The position numbers were made by a program, and so were the translations under genes. Positions 31,481 to 42,396 of a stretch of 64,000 bases of DNA are shown here, piece after piece (position 1 is the stretch's first letter; each line of letters opens with the position of its first letter). The notes beneath the pieces were generated by a model that did not search any database, was not told the origin of the DNA, and was given only the letters and a program-made list of their open reading frames with translations. Source of the DNA: Lepidodermella squamata (Eukaryota > Gastrotricha). The stretch is from NCBI GenBank assembly GCA_047495785.1, contig JBLDXI010000029.1, positions 2,914,001 through 2,978,000 on the forward strand, given 5' to 3'.

Positions 31481-32000
31481 TTATAATATTATATTGCCCG
31501 CTTAGGGCGGATTATTAGTCAAGCTGAAAAAATCGTCCCAGCTGCCTAAAATTACTATAAACTATAAACTTATTATTACAAAATTGAAACTTCGCCCTAA
31601 TCCGATTTTGCTTAGCGAGGAAGTTGTTAAGGCTCTTTCCGCTGTTATCTGTAATCCCATCTTGGATAGTACAATCACAGAAAAATTTGAAAGGTAATGC
31701 GAATCGCGTGCTTTTGGAACCAACCAATCACAGACGTCAAACCACCCGACCAATCAGAAAATTATTGATTCACTGATTCTACTATGAAAAGTTTGCTTGC
31801 TTTATGCATAAAATGATACCTTGGCTATTATTTCAAACGCTTCCGTTTTGAATCGAAATAAAAAACTTAATTTCTCAGCATTTTGATCATATGGATAACA
31901 TATATCACGAAGCCTCAAGTTGATCAAGTTTTACGCTTCTCACAATTTTCGAGGCCATATTAAGCGATGATACTTGTACGCCTCGAATCTTCTTCGCGCC
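31481..32000. other. 3' flank between peptidase D and ankyrin remnant
   Basis: Parts of 31.78-32.0 kb match 39.46-39.66 kb (gcttgcttyatgcayaaaatgatrcctt), showing that the whole peptidase-ankyrin junction was duplicated. Confidence 0.5.
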
Positions 32001-32215
32001 TCAACTCTCCAACAAGTCCAGAATAGCAGTACGCCTCTCCTCCCGGGCCAGCATATACGCCGTTTTCTCATCTCGATTTTCAACCTCCACCAACTCAGGC
32101 TTCATGTCCAGTAGGTAGGCCACAACATCAACATGGTCAAAATAGGCAGCCAGCTGGATCGGGTTCGAAATCAAATCATCTGCATTACTCATGCCTCTCA
32201 AATTCGCACGCTTCT
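32001..32215 (-). pseudogene. ankyrin pseudogene fragment (C-terminal repeats)
   Basis: Reads SNPIQLAAYFDHVDVVAYL and EVENRDEKTAYMLAREER, nearly identical to the end of the intact ankyrin gene at 39.6 kb. Upstream exons are missing. Confidence 0.8.
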
Positions 32216-32269
32216 CAACGAAATACTTTAATTCTGGTCAAATTCAATTTTTCTATTCATAAATTTCAG

Positions 32270-32340
32270 AACCGTACAAAAGCATGGCCTCTTTCCCTAT
32301 TGTGCTGAAAACCACCCATTTAAAATTGTGTGTCATGGTC
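32270..32340 (+). pseudogene. glycosyltransferase exon-2 fragment
   Basis: A TTTCAG acceptor is followed by codons reading SMASFPIVLKTTHLKL, matching SYFPVVLKTAHLKIF of the intact gene directly after its intron. Similarity ends after about 65 bp. Confidence 0.6.
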
Positions 32341-33575
32341 ACTGATTCACCGGGGTCTCACAATGCTATCACTTGCCAACTGGCCTTCATATCTCTGGGA
32401 ACGCAATTTCTTGGTCTCGTCGTCGTTCCAATTTTTGTGCGCCTTGTTAACCAAAACTGAAGCCAAATAATATGATAATGCGGTATATGATACGTATAAT
32501 ATATACGGGGAAGGCATGATTAAGTCCCCGCAGTGACCTTTCTATGTTGGTTAAGTGTTTATCTGCTCTACAGGGGCAATAAAAACCCCCAAACGGAGAT
32601 TTAAGTCACATTTACTTGTATGATTGTTACTTCGCAATCGTAAGAGGCAGTAACATCCTTATAGTAAAGGGCGGTTATATATTTGTGAGCCCTTGGACTC
32701 GTGACTCAGACCCCGGTGATACGATGTTTTACCGCATGCGATTATTGTGAGCGATGAGTCAACGCGGTCAAGGTCGCTAGCCTAGTCATCGAACTAACTG
32801 CACTGCGACCAATATCACGCGTTACGGAGTTTCGTCGCTTGGAAAGAGATCACTCGTGAATGAGGAAACTTTTATCACGCGTGACGCACACTTTCCTGGC
32901 TATGTACATTTCTGGCTGACACCATTCAGTCAAAATATCAGGCTTGGCGCTTTTTTTAATCGGTCACGCATAATCCTTTTTCCGCTGCGGGTCACGCACG
33001 AATTATTTATACTGGCCCAGCATTTCTTATATCACCTTCTTCCAGGATATAGGCGTAGATCACGTGATGATCATCTATCAGCTGCTTACCTGTTGTCCCA
33101 TTCTATATATTTTTTATTAAAACACGGATGTTTTCAAATATTCTCATTCATTGTCTTCATTCATGATCAGCTACGGTGCCGGTGCGGCCAGTCACTACGG
33201 CGCCGTAGCAAATCCGCTTGGTTTTCGGCCCTATTTCACGGGTTCCGGGGATTCCATTCCCCAGCTCAGATTGTCAACGAGTTCCCCGGTCTCCCAGCTG
33301 TCAGTTGCAATCACTGCAGCCCGCCCTGCTTTCACCAGGTTGTCAACGACTTCCTTTAGGACTCATCTTTGTATGCATTTCGCTTTTCGCTGCAATTAGT
33401 ATTTAGTGCATCTACTCGGGAAGTATCCGATATACATTCAGCCAATGATATTCAGCTGGCTACATGCTGAATCTTTGAAAATTTTTAGCCTTACTGTGTT
33501 TTTTAAGTTATTCACTTGTTTTAATGTAGCCTCCCTTTTATACAGACGCAATCTACGGAAATTCGTGAAATTCCT
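32341..33575. other. gene-poor stretch
   Basis: Frames at 32856-33359 and 33151-33399 show no family features. The caccggggtctca motif recurs inverted at 32347 and 32711, hinting at another decayed element. Confidence 0.3.
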
Positions 33576-34255
33576 AGGGTAGAGTCTCCTAATGACCGAC
33601 AAATTTGGTATTTAGCGATTCGAAATTGGTTTAATTTTTACTCTAAATAACCGGCCGTGCTAAATGTCAAGTGCTAAATAGCGAAATTCTTTTTACAGTG
33701 TACCAATTGGCAACTTGGCATGGCCAAGGCATGGCCAAACAGTAATGAATAATTGGTGGTCTCGAAGTTATAATCGTTTTATAAATTTGAAGCGCAAAAT
33801 TTTCGATTTCGTTGCGAATTCAACCTCATCGGAAGTTATCACGTCTACCAACTACCAATGTCCATTTGTGGGCGATTTGGTCAAAAACGGGGTTTCTATA
33901 AATTTATGGTGCATTCTGACATCAGAATCTTGATCTACGTGGTCGATTTACCCATTCCAGTGATTTTCAGGTCAAAATCGTAAGTTATGCATATTGGGGC
34001 AGGAAAAAAAAATAAGTTGTGCATCAGAATGGCACGGCCCCAATGGTGCATAATCGTGGCTCACTTCGGCTGATCAACAATGGCTCATCGGCCATGTGTT
34101 GCATAATCGTGAGTCGTGAGCTTTTGCGCGGTGATTAAAGGGACCCTAAGACACATCCCAGCGCAAACCGCTTCGAAAAAGACCCAACGGCTGATGAGAA
34201 ACTCATTTTCAAAATTTTGACCCTTCATTTATGCATCATTAGGAGACTCTACCCT
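33576..34255. mobile_element. inverted-repeat-bounded element of 680 bp
   Basis: A perfect 20-bp inverted repeat, agggtagagtctcctaatga at 33576-33595 and its complement at 34236-34255, bounds non-coding DNA. Consistent with a small non-autonomous DNA element. Confidence 0.6.
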
Positions 34256-34527
34256 ACAGAGATGAGAATGGGTCAAAAACATCGACCCAGGACCCGAGGA
34301 GACCCATGTTGGGAGGACCCATAAATCTAAATTTCGTAATTTTGAAGCGGATTACTCGTGACGTTGTTTTTATGCATATCACCCTTCATTCTCATTGAAA
34401 CACCATGCGTCTATTGTCCTCGAGGCTGACATGCCTCGCACTAAGTGCATGTACTTCAACTATAAACACACAAGCCCTTGGATGCCAACGGTTGGCCCAA
34501 GGTGCGCCCTATAACTGACGGTTTTAA

Positions 34528-35150
34528 GACGTCGTTAGCGTTTCGGTATAACTCTCCATTTGACGGTAACTCCATCTCGCCATTGTTCTCTAGTTGCGGT
34601 AAAAAATTTACCGTAAACGGCACTACCTCGACTCTGAAGCATACATATACTCCTGAGCGGTAAAATTACTTTTTCTGCGGTAAGTTCAGCTCATATTATG
34701 GAGAAAAAGGATAATGGAGTCGGCACTGCGCGCAGATCTGATGGTGCGCGCGCATCCGCTCGCGTCTTGGCTCGCGTTCTTACAATAGAGCGTGTTACGC
34801 AACCGCTGTAGGGCATGACTATAACAGAAGAATTGCCAGTTGATTTACGGTGTTATAAATTGACGCGTTACCATGGTGCGCGAGCGGGATTCCTCCACGG
34901 CTCACATGCAGCATGCTTCTTGCGCTCGCTGTGTCAGCCGTACAGTAAGCGGAAAGACAAAAGCTTACGTTAAATAGTAACTGCCGCAATTGCTTCTACG
35001 TTCTACGGTAAAACTAACGCCGCGTGCGGTAAAAATGTACAAACGCGGCGGCGTTCGTTTTACCGCACAAGCATTGAGGTGACCTTGTTTGCGTGCTGCG
35101 GTAAAATAATTACCGCCAGATGGAGAGTTATACCGAAACGCTAGCGACGT
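34528..35150. mobile_element. foldback element nested in the RT element
   Basis: Arms of 31 bp (34528-34558 and 35120-35150; core tagcgtttcggtataactct) match inverted with one mismatch. The interior holds many gcggtaa / ttaccgc motifs in both orientations. Confidence 0.7.
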
Positions 35151-35186
35151 ACACATCGCGTCTCGACCGGATATTGAGCTTACTCG

Positions 35187-36275
35187 ATTGAGCTTATTGG
35201 TGGGACGAATTTTCGTCCTGGTGAGGGACACCTCCGCAAGTTAATCCAGGATCACACACCCATTTGGGAGAATTTGCATACCACCGCCAAGGACACCCTT
35301 CAAGTCGTGAGGCGCCTACGGGCTCTCACGCTTCGGGACGCGGAACGTGTGACATACATGATGTCCGCTGATGTCAATGCCATGTATAACCAAGTGCCCC
35401 TCTCAGAGGCTGTCACTGCAGTACGGTGGTATCTAGAGGAATTCCGCAGGTTGCCCGATGATGCAATTGCGCCGGTGTGCGACCTGACGGAGCTGGTCTT
35501 GCGGCACAACACTGTTTCCTTCAATGATAAGTTCTACCGGCAGACGCGCGGCCTTGCCATGGGCGGAAACATCTCGCCCCCAGTGGCCATTTGCTGGCTG
35601 TTCTATAAGGAACGTTGGCTTTCAGTAGGCTCGGGGGCGCTATACACGACGCGTTTCCTTGACGACATTTTCTCCATCTCCCACATGCGGGAGGGACTGG
35701 AGCGCTTTGTTGATGCCTACGAGGGCAGTCACCCTAACATCAAGATAACCGCGGATATTGCGGTGGATAGTCAGCACTTCCTCGACATAAACGTTCAGCG
35801 TTGTGGGAATAGACTGCTGACGTCGCTGTACGTCAAGCCGACAGACAACTTAGCTCTCCTCCATGGTAGCTCGAATCACCCTCGCCATATTTTCACGGGG
35901 ATTATGCGCGGGCAGATCTTGCGATTTCTCCGCATCTGTCAGACACACAGCGCCTTTATGTCAGCATGCGTCCAACTTGGCACTCACCTTAGTAAACGGG
36001 GGTACAGTTGGCACAGCTTTGTTACCCAGCTACACCGGGTAAGTGCTGAGCGCAAGGGACTCAAGTGGCCCTTCGCCAAAGCACGCCGCCCTAGCAGGGC
36101 ATATGCATCGTCGCACACCTTGCCTTACAGCAAGGCGTTGAACCCCCTCTTGGGATTTTTGAAGAGTAAGGTACCACTGGCCTACACGCTTGAGAGCTCC
36201 ATCGGGCAGCGCTATAGGCGTTCAAAGTTCTCACTAACCCCCACTTCTGTATTTACAGGTGTGGCGCCGCGCTGA
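35187..36275 (+). CDS. reverse transcriptase, Penelope-like
   Basis: The frame is open from about 35187; the first ATG inside it is at 35358. RT motifs are in order: motif A SADVNAMYNQVP, motif B TRGLAMGGNISPP, motif C TRFLDDIFSI, then HFLDINV and KPTDNLALLHGSSNHPRH with a LSKRGYSW end, a pattern seen in Penelope-like RTs. The catalytic Asp pair is intact. An AATAAA lies at 36359. No GIY-YIG endonuclease is obvious downstream. The 5' end is likely truncated or interrupted by the nested foldback element. Confidence 0.72.
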   Translation: MELIGGTNFRPGEGHLRKLIQDHTPIWENLHTTAKDTLQVVRRLRALTLRDAERVTYMMSADVNAMYNQVPLSEAVTAVRWYLEEFRRLPDDAIAPVCDLTELVLRHNTVSFNDKFYRQTRGLAMGGNISPPVAICWLFYKERWLSVGSGALYTTRFLDDIFSISHMREGLERFVDAYEGSHPNIKITADIAVDSQHFLDINVQRCGNRLLTSLYVKPTDNLALLHGSSNHPRHIFTGIMRGQILRFLRICQTHSAFMSACVQLGTHLSKRGYSWHSFVTQLHRVSAERKGLKWPFAKARRPSRAYASSHTLPYSKALNPLLGFLKSKVPLAYTLESSIGQRYRRSKFSLTPTSVFTGVAPR

Positions 36276-36358
36276 TCACCGGCCGATGTGGACAACAATG
36301 CCAGGCAAGGACTGCCTCTATATGACTGTTTCATACATATGAGTCACGCATTTTGTTG

Positions 36359-36364
36359 AATAAA
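36359..36364 (+). terminator. polyadenylation signal AATAAA after the RT frame
   Basis: AATAAA 84 bp past the RT stop codon. Confidence 0.45.
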
Positions 36365-36420
36365 CATTTATGCCATGCTTACTCTAGCGGTGTTTTTCAC
36401 TTTCCTCTTGCCTTATCACA

Positions 36421-36897
36421 GGCAGAATTCAGCTACCTCTGAGTCGCCGAGGAAACACATGCACCAACCGCGCGTGGGAGCTGCCGGACTCGGGCTGCTC
36501 CAGCCAGTTTGCCAACTTGAAGCGCCCGGTGGATCCTGCCTCCGAGGGGGATCGTGCCGTAGGCCAACACGCATTCTGGTTACGCATGTGGGAAGAAAAG
36601 CGCAAGGTTCCGTTCTTTCGGACACATCCCGAAGAACTCCTCTGCCTGTTCCGTAGTTGTGGCGCCACCACCCGCACCATATATGGCATGTACACCCATT
36701 TCATGCAGCGCCACAGGAAGGCAGGGTGCATTTTCCGCAATTTCTGGAAGCTGATTGTAGGTCAGCCGTGGAAAAAGAAGACTTCCCACTCGCCCTACAC
36801 AGTTCCTTGGCCGGAGTGCTGGTGTGAGGTGATTTACGGCTATGAAGATAAGCTGACCCGCCGCCAACTTCCGGAACATGGCGAAGCATCATCGTGA
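36421..36897 (+). CDS. unrecognised protein of the RT element
   Basis: After a CACAG acceptor-like site at 36416-36420 the frame is open for about 158 codons to the stop at 36897. It is rich in Arg, Trp and Phe (HAFWLRMWEEKRK, FRNFWKL) with several Cys. The opposite strand is also open for 99 codons, so coding is uncertain. If real it belongs to the same mobile element. Confidence 0.35.
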   Translation, partial: GRIQLPLSRRGNTCTNRAWELPDSGCSSQFANLKRPVDPASEGDRAVGQHAFWLRMWEEKRKVPFFRTHPEELLCLFRSCGATTRTIYGMYTHFMQRHRKAGCIFRNFWKLIVGQPWKKKTSHSPYTVPWPECWCEVIYGYEDKLTRRQLPEHGEASS

Positions 36898-37770
36898 CTA
36901 TCACTGTTTTGTGACTTGGCTCCATAATAAAAGTGTGCCCTTTCACCTAGTAAACGTCTGTTCTTTGACATCACCAACCACACCCGCCGTGATGCCCCAG
37001 TAAGTCACTTGCTGCACTTGGCTCTGGCCTGTAGCCTAATGTGGTGCACTGCAACCACGTCTCTGGGGACTAGAGACGCACAGGCGGTCCACTTCGTGTT
37101 GGACATGACTTTCCCTGGGGGTACCGGTCACGTGAGCCAGAACCAGAGCCACGTGAGTCGAGAGCCATGGCTGCCCGCGACCGCTATTGCGGGACCACGG
37201 GGGCACATTCCTGGCGCATTGCTTGGAGTGCGCGCTTTAGTGCGCGCTCCGGGTGCACACCTCTCGCCAATCGGCGTCACGGGCACGGACTTGGTCATTC
37301 TGCCTTTTTTCAATTTGAAAGAAAGCAGAATTTTGGGGATGTGGACCATTCGGCCTACAGAATGAGGGCTCACTGAACCCTCGCCCCAGGGCAAATGTCC
37401 CAAATAAAAAAAAACGGACCAATACACTGGAACCTTGACGTGGTGGTACCGCTTGACTGTTAGCTGTTCTCCGGACCTACCGAGTTGGCACTGTCGACTC
37501 CACCCTGTGAGGGACCCTGGCCGGACACTCTCAGTTGCCTAATCCCAGTGTACATACCGGATCACTGCTCCGGCTGTTGGGCTTTGCCACATTGACCAAT
37601 CACCTGCCAATGGTTGTGATTGTGCCCTGCCTCCATGTGCTATGTGCCCACCTTGCATACATGGAATGTGATGAATGACAGGCGTCACATTTTGAAGCTC
37701 GGACGAGATTGCTTGTAGCGTGGATTCCTCGCTGCACCCAACATGGGCCTCCATGTTGGCGACTGAAAAC
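36898..37770. other. GC-rich tail of the RT element
   Basis: Several overlapping open frames on both strands, none with family features. It contains internal short inverted repeats (gtgcgcgctttagtgcgcgc region near 37230). I see no supported gene. Confidence 0.35.
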
Positions 37771-37796
37771 GACCCATTCTCATCTCTGCTACCCTA

Positions 37797-38424
37797 TGCT
37801 GGTGTTGATGTTTTTTTTAACAAATTTAAGCTGGCCGTAGCACTGCGATAGCACTGAAATAGTAGTCGCCGTAGCGAAGACAAGTTATTTGTGTGCTACC
37901 ATTTTCGTATAATGTGAAAATTTATGTCGTGGAGTGGTTTCTAGCTATCTGTGGGTTACGTCCCACAAGAAACTGGATACTAACATGAATGGATACTCAC
38001 CACTTGAGCTTTCCCATTTGCGCTACCTGCGCTTTCTCATTTCAATTTCAATTTCAGAATATTGCCAAATACGTGTAATCAACGAGGAATTCATGTAAAA
38101 TAATGAAATAATAATAAAGCAGAGCTCAAAATTTGGACCAAAATTGTCAAAATTGTACGATGTTTCAATGAAAATCTCTCGATAATGAAAGGGATGTAAA
38201 AATGCTTTCAAGCCAGGATTCGTTTAATCAACTGCAAGGAGGTCGTCGAGGCCCCTCGAATGACTTTGTTGATGGCCAGGTTGTCGAATTAGCATTTAGT
38301 GGTGCGCGCCAGTAGATTTTAGCGGTAGATTTCGACTTGTCAAGATTATTTGAAGTTTTCGCGGGCACAACAATTCAACGCACAACAAAATGATTTCAAG
38401 CGCGCACAACAATTCACTGGCTCA
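37797..38424. other. intergenic
   Basis: AT-rich; no gene seen. Confidence 0.4.
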
Positions 38425-39055
38425 CCACTCCTGCAACCGCGAAGCCAAACTTGGTCAGAAGCCGAATTATTACAGATTACAGCCTGGTGTGCCTTGAGCT
38501 GCGATCTGTCAAGTTATTTCAAACTTTACTTTCAATCCTGTCAATTTACTGCTTCATTGCCAGGATTCACCGTAAGAAATTCCTCCTGACCAACTACCGC
38601 GTAATTGGCGGCGGTAAAGCGCCAATACGGCTTGAAAAGGGCAATAAATTTACGATCACATTTTACCAACACCTTCTGGGACCTAACAAAGTGGAATTGG
38701 AAATCGGCTCAGACGGCCTATTCTTCTACGGCTTCCCCGAGCTCGATGTAACTGTCATCGAATTAGGGCAGAAGACGTTGAGACAAGTGCAAAGTCTGTG
38801 CTTCACGGTTTGTCCTTTGGTTCGCCCGAAAAGCCAGAACGCCATTCCCAGGGTAGAACAAGTCGTCAATGCCAGCTTGGGCATTCGTGTTTCTACCGGT
38901 ATTATTAGATCTGTTGATTCTCAGCAGGCTTTTTATAAGGCGCGAATCGGCCTCTCCGGCTCTCCAGTCTATACTGGTTCAGTCGTTATCGGATTCAATC
39001 GTCTGTGGAAGCTGGTTGTGATTCGGCCACGCTAATTGAAGCAATCCGGCTGCGT
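38425..39055 (+). pseudogene. trypsin-like peptidase pseudogene, member E
   Basis: The N-terminal region is frameshifted. From the LLTNYRVIGGG region the frame follows the family to SGSPVYTGSVVIG, then shifts near 39000 and ends. The catalytic His is Arg (NYRVIG in place of NYHVIG), the Ser motif reads LSGSP, and the AVDVVGYP segment is deleted. It is convergent with the intact ankyrin gene, the same arrangement as member D and the ankyrin remnant. Confidence 0.75.
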
Positions 39056-39614
39056 CTAAGAAGACTGATCAGGGGATCGTAAGAAGCAAACGGAGATTCT
39101 TAGCAACTTACAGCTGGACCCTGAGTTCCGCCGGCTCGGTTAGCAGACTTTGATGTTCTACGGGACAATTTGTCAACCGCTGACAGCATTCAGCTTGGTC
39201 GCTAGCAGCTCATTGCCTCCGACTCAGAAGCAGGCTCAGTCTCTTGCTCTGATGAATCCAAGTTTTCCAACTCGTCTGACTCGGAAATTTAATATTTCTA
39301 GGCATTGCTTCTGAAATGCCAAACTCAACTTCGAATTCAACGGATATATCGGTTGTTAAATGACTCTGTTTCTGATTGATTCTGATTGATAATCCCGAAT
39401 GAATCTTGGGATAAGCCCGAATCCATGGCAGCCGGTGCTCATGAACAATTGAAACTTTGCTTGCTTCATGCACAAAATGATGCCTTGACTAAGCTTAGTC
39501 TCTGAGTCAAAAATAACTTAATTTCTCAACATTTTTATTTTATTGATAACATATATCACCAAGCCTCAATATGTTGATCAAGTTTTGCGGTTCTGCACGC
39601 AATTTTTGAGGCCA
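39056..39614. other. 3' flank of peptidase E and ankyrin copy
   Basis: Contains decayed coding for the acidic Ser-rich peptidase tail (39.2-39.3 kb), then DNA shared with 31.78-32.0 kb. Confidence 0.45.
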
Positions 39615-42004
39615 TCAAGCGATGATGCTTGTACGCCTTGACATTTTTTTCGCGCCTCGACTCTCCAACAAGTCCAGAATAGCAGTCCGTCTCTCCTCTC
39701 GAGCCAACAAATACGCAGTTTTCTCATCTCGATTTTCAACCTCCACCAACTCAGGCTTCATGTCCAGCAGGTAGGCCACAACATCAACATGGCCGAAATA
39801 AGCAGCCAGATGGATAGGGTTCGAAATCAAATCATCAGTATTACTCATCGCACTCAAATTTGCGCCCTTCTTAACCAAATACTTCACCACAGTCAAATGG
39901 CCACCCAGGGCAGCTTGATGTAACGGGGTTCGGCCAAGGCCGTTGATAGCCTCGATAAGGCTAGGTTTGCTTTCGATGAAGAAAGAAACGGCGTCCAAGT
40001 GGCCGAATCTAGCTGCCCAATGTACGCCCATATCGGCGTGTTTTTCGTCCTTGGCGCAGATATCGGCGCCTTTTTCAACCAGGAATTTAATGACGTGGGC
40101 GTGACCTTTCTCAGCAGCGCACAGCAGTGGGGTCATGCCGTATTGACCTCGATTTTCCAAATTAGCCCGCTTCTCGTTAACTGTAAAAACAGGCAACAAA
40201 TCAGAAGCAATCAAATAAATGTGGCCCAATTCTGGACAAAGTCGAAATTCTTCAATATGACCTAATTTCAGACATTTTTGAAAATTTAGGGAATTCAGCT
40301 TAAAATCGTGCTAAGCAAAGAAATTTGACCTAATTTAGGACATCTTCAAATTTTGAATTTTCGCGTGATTTTGTTCAATTTTTCGAAATTCCGAAATATT
40401 CCGGAATTTGACCTAGTTTTGGACAAAATGTCATTTTCGTGAATATTCAAATATACAGCTGATATTTTTCGATTATCGTTACCTAGGCATTCGATAACAG
40501 ATATTTTTCCATAGACAGCAGCCATGTTGAGCGGCGTATCGCCATATCGATTTTTCGCCTCGACCAGGTCAGAATCCAAACCAACAAGGAACCTCACAAT
40601 ATCGACAAAACCGCCCTGCGCCGCGAAATGAATCGGCATCGATTGCAGTTTGTGAGCATCGCGTAGGTGGTAATCGGCGCTTTGGGCCTTTACCAAATAG
40701 CCGACTACAGCAAGGTGGCCGTGCCGAGCGGCATGCATCAGTGGCGTTCGGTCGTGCGATTGAGCATCGCGGCAGTCGATCAACAGGTGGCGGCCTGTTG
40801 GTGGAATGCCGGGTTTTGACGTGATCTCTTTGACTACGTCGAGATTGCCAACTTTTGACGCATTTATCAGCCTTAAAGCTTCAGTAGGTAGCTTTGAAAA
40901 AAATCGGAAAAAATTGAGAAAAAATCAAATATATTATTATTTAACTTTAACTATCGGGAAGTATAACCTCAATTTTTGCGATTTTTATAGGAATTATTTA
41001 TTTGAAAAATGTTTATTCAATCAATAAATTTTTTATAATTTATTGGTCAAGGCTATCTGCACCCACCTGGTGGGTGTCATAAGGTGACTATTTACACCCA
41101 GTGGGTGCTCTAATCTTGCTATTTACACCCGAAAAGGGTGTATTTAGCAGCTTAAGAACACCCACTGGGTGTAAATAGTCACCTTGTGACACCCTTTAGT
41201 GGGTGTAAATAGCCACTTCCTAATTTATTAAGTAATTAATTGCAGATTCGAATTTGTTGAACTCACCTTGTCTCGTTTCCAAATTTCCAGAGCTCGAAAG
41301 TCTCCGACGGCCTTTCGAATAGTTGGATCAGGAAATAGGAAATCGACATCTTCGTCCGATTTTGCTACGAGATCATCCGCTTTTATTCCCCTTTCTGAAA
41401 TTGAGAAAATATTCTATTAAATCATTTTTATTCAAAAGTGGAAAGGAGAGAACTTGAATTTTACAAAAAATATTATTCTTTTTTTTAATAATTTTTTGTA
41501 ATTTTTTAATAATTTTATCCTACATCCTAAATGGAATTCCCAAAAATTTGGAAAAATTCATAAATAATCCAAAGCTCAAAAATATTTTTTTATTGCTTTC
41601 GAACATTTCAAACCCCTTTTTTGTGAATTTATTTGTGAATTTTTGGAAGTACATTACAAAATGTTCTGAATTTCTTGGCTCAAACCTTGCAGCGTGCTGC
41701 AAATTTCTTCCTTCAAGTTGGTCGGAATCGCCTCGCAATCGCGAACCAGCTTCAAATCTTGCTGCCTAATCGAGCTCGGCGAAACCAGCGTCGGATCTTC
41801 ATGGTCAACATTTTCATCGAGGTAGAACGCCGACTGGTCGGGCTCTTCTAGAACATTCGCATTGCGGATATCTTCGACGTAGCCGCAAAAGCTCGGGTCA
41901 CGCTTGAGTGGCTGCGCGCCGGGTTGAAGCAGCATGGTATTACTGCTATTCGACCTCATAAAATACGTATCATCTTCGGCCTGATTTTCCTCAACAGATG
42001 CCAT
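39615..42004 (-). CDS. ankyrin-repeat protein, second gene (intact)
   Basis: Four exons in phase: 42004-41686, 41394-41267, 40891-40483, 40180-39615 (473 residues). An acidic N-terminal segment (MASVEENQAEDD) without repeats is followed by a shared module (GIKADDLVAK) and about eight ankyrin repeats (for example DRTPLMHAARHGHLAVVGYL, GRTPLHQAALGGHLTVVKYL). It ends in a basic Ser/Arg tail. No signal peptide. Intron 2 holds a palindromic repeat cluster. Paralogue of the gene at 3.1-4.2 kb. Partner unknown; its convergent peptidase neighbour recurs in the duplicated unit. Confidence 0.88.
41056..41215. repeat. palindromic cluster of CACCCA/TGGGTG repeats in intron 2
   Basis: ggtgactatttacacccagt (41083-41102) is repeated inverted after a 50-bp spacer, and outer ggtgtcat / gtgacacc elements also pair, so the 160 bp can form a nested cruciform. 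Confidence 0.75.
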
Positions 42005-42396
42005 GATCACAAATTTTCTATAGTGGAAAAAAGTTAAATTTCCTAAGAAAATGATCGAAGCGTGGGGAAATGCACTCAACCGTTGCGGTGTTCAGTTTTA
42101 AGGTGGCGAAAAATATATAGAAAAAAATCGATCAAGGAATGGATTGTTTCCTTTGTGTTTTTTGCGTTGCTATAAACCACCGAGGTGAGAAAGAAAAGAT
42201 GTCACGCTCTAACGCGCACCTTAATATATTAATGAGCGCGCAAAAAATGATTTTTCCGATCACCCGGAATAGCGTATAAAAAAACCAGACACGCAAATAT
42301 TGATGTTTATTCCACCGTTGTAAAATCGAATAATCAATTTAAAAAATATCGATAATTTGAAATAGCACCAGGATTTTCGATCAACTCAGAAATCGA
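42005..42396. other. intergenic
   Basis: Head of the ankyrin gene (TATA-like aaatatatag near 42110) and tail of the ENPP gene. No other gene seen. Confidence 0.4.

Larger units (their letters stand above)
34257..37788. mobile_element. reverse-transcriptase element with terminal inverted sequences
   Basis: An 18-bp inverted pair, cagagatgagaatgggtc at 34257-34274 and its complement at 37771-37788, is accompanied by a second inverted pair (cccatgttggg at 34303 and its complement at 37738). The interior from 35.2 kb on is visibly more GC-rich than the window and carries an RT frame plus at least one further frame. Inverted terminal copies flanking an RT are known for Penelope-like elements; assignment is tentative. 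Confidence 0.6.

Noticed and set aside
32856-33359. 167-codon + frame
   Set aside because: No recognisable domain, signal or splice context, and it overlaps other open frames in a region full of repeats.
36375-36656. Overlapping frames on both strands at 36.4-37.4 kb as separate genes
   Set aside because: High GC makes random long frames likely; none has family motifs. Only the frame ending at 36897 is listed, with low confidence.
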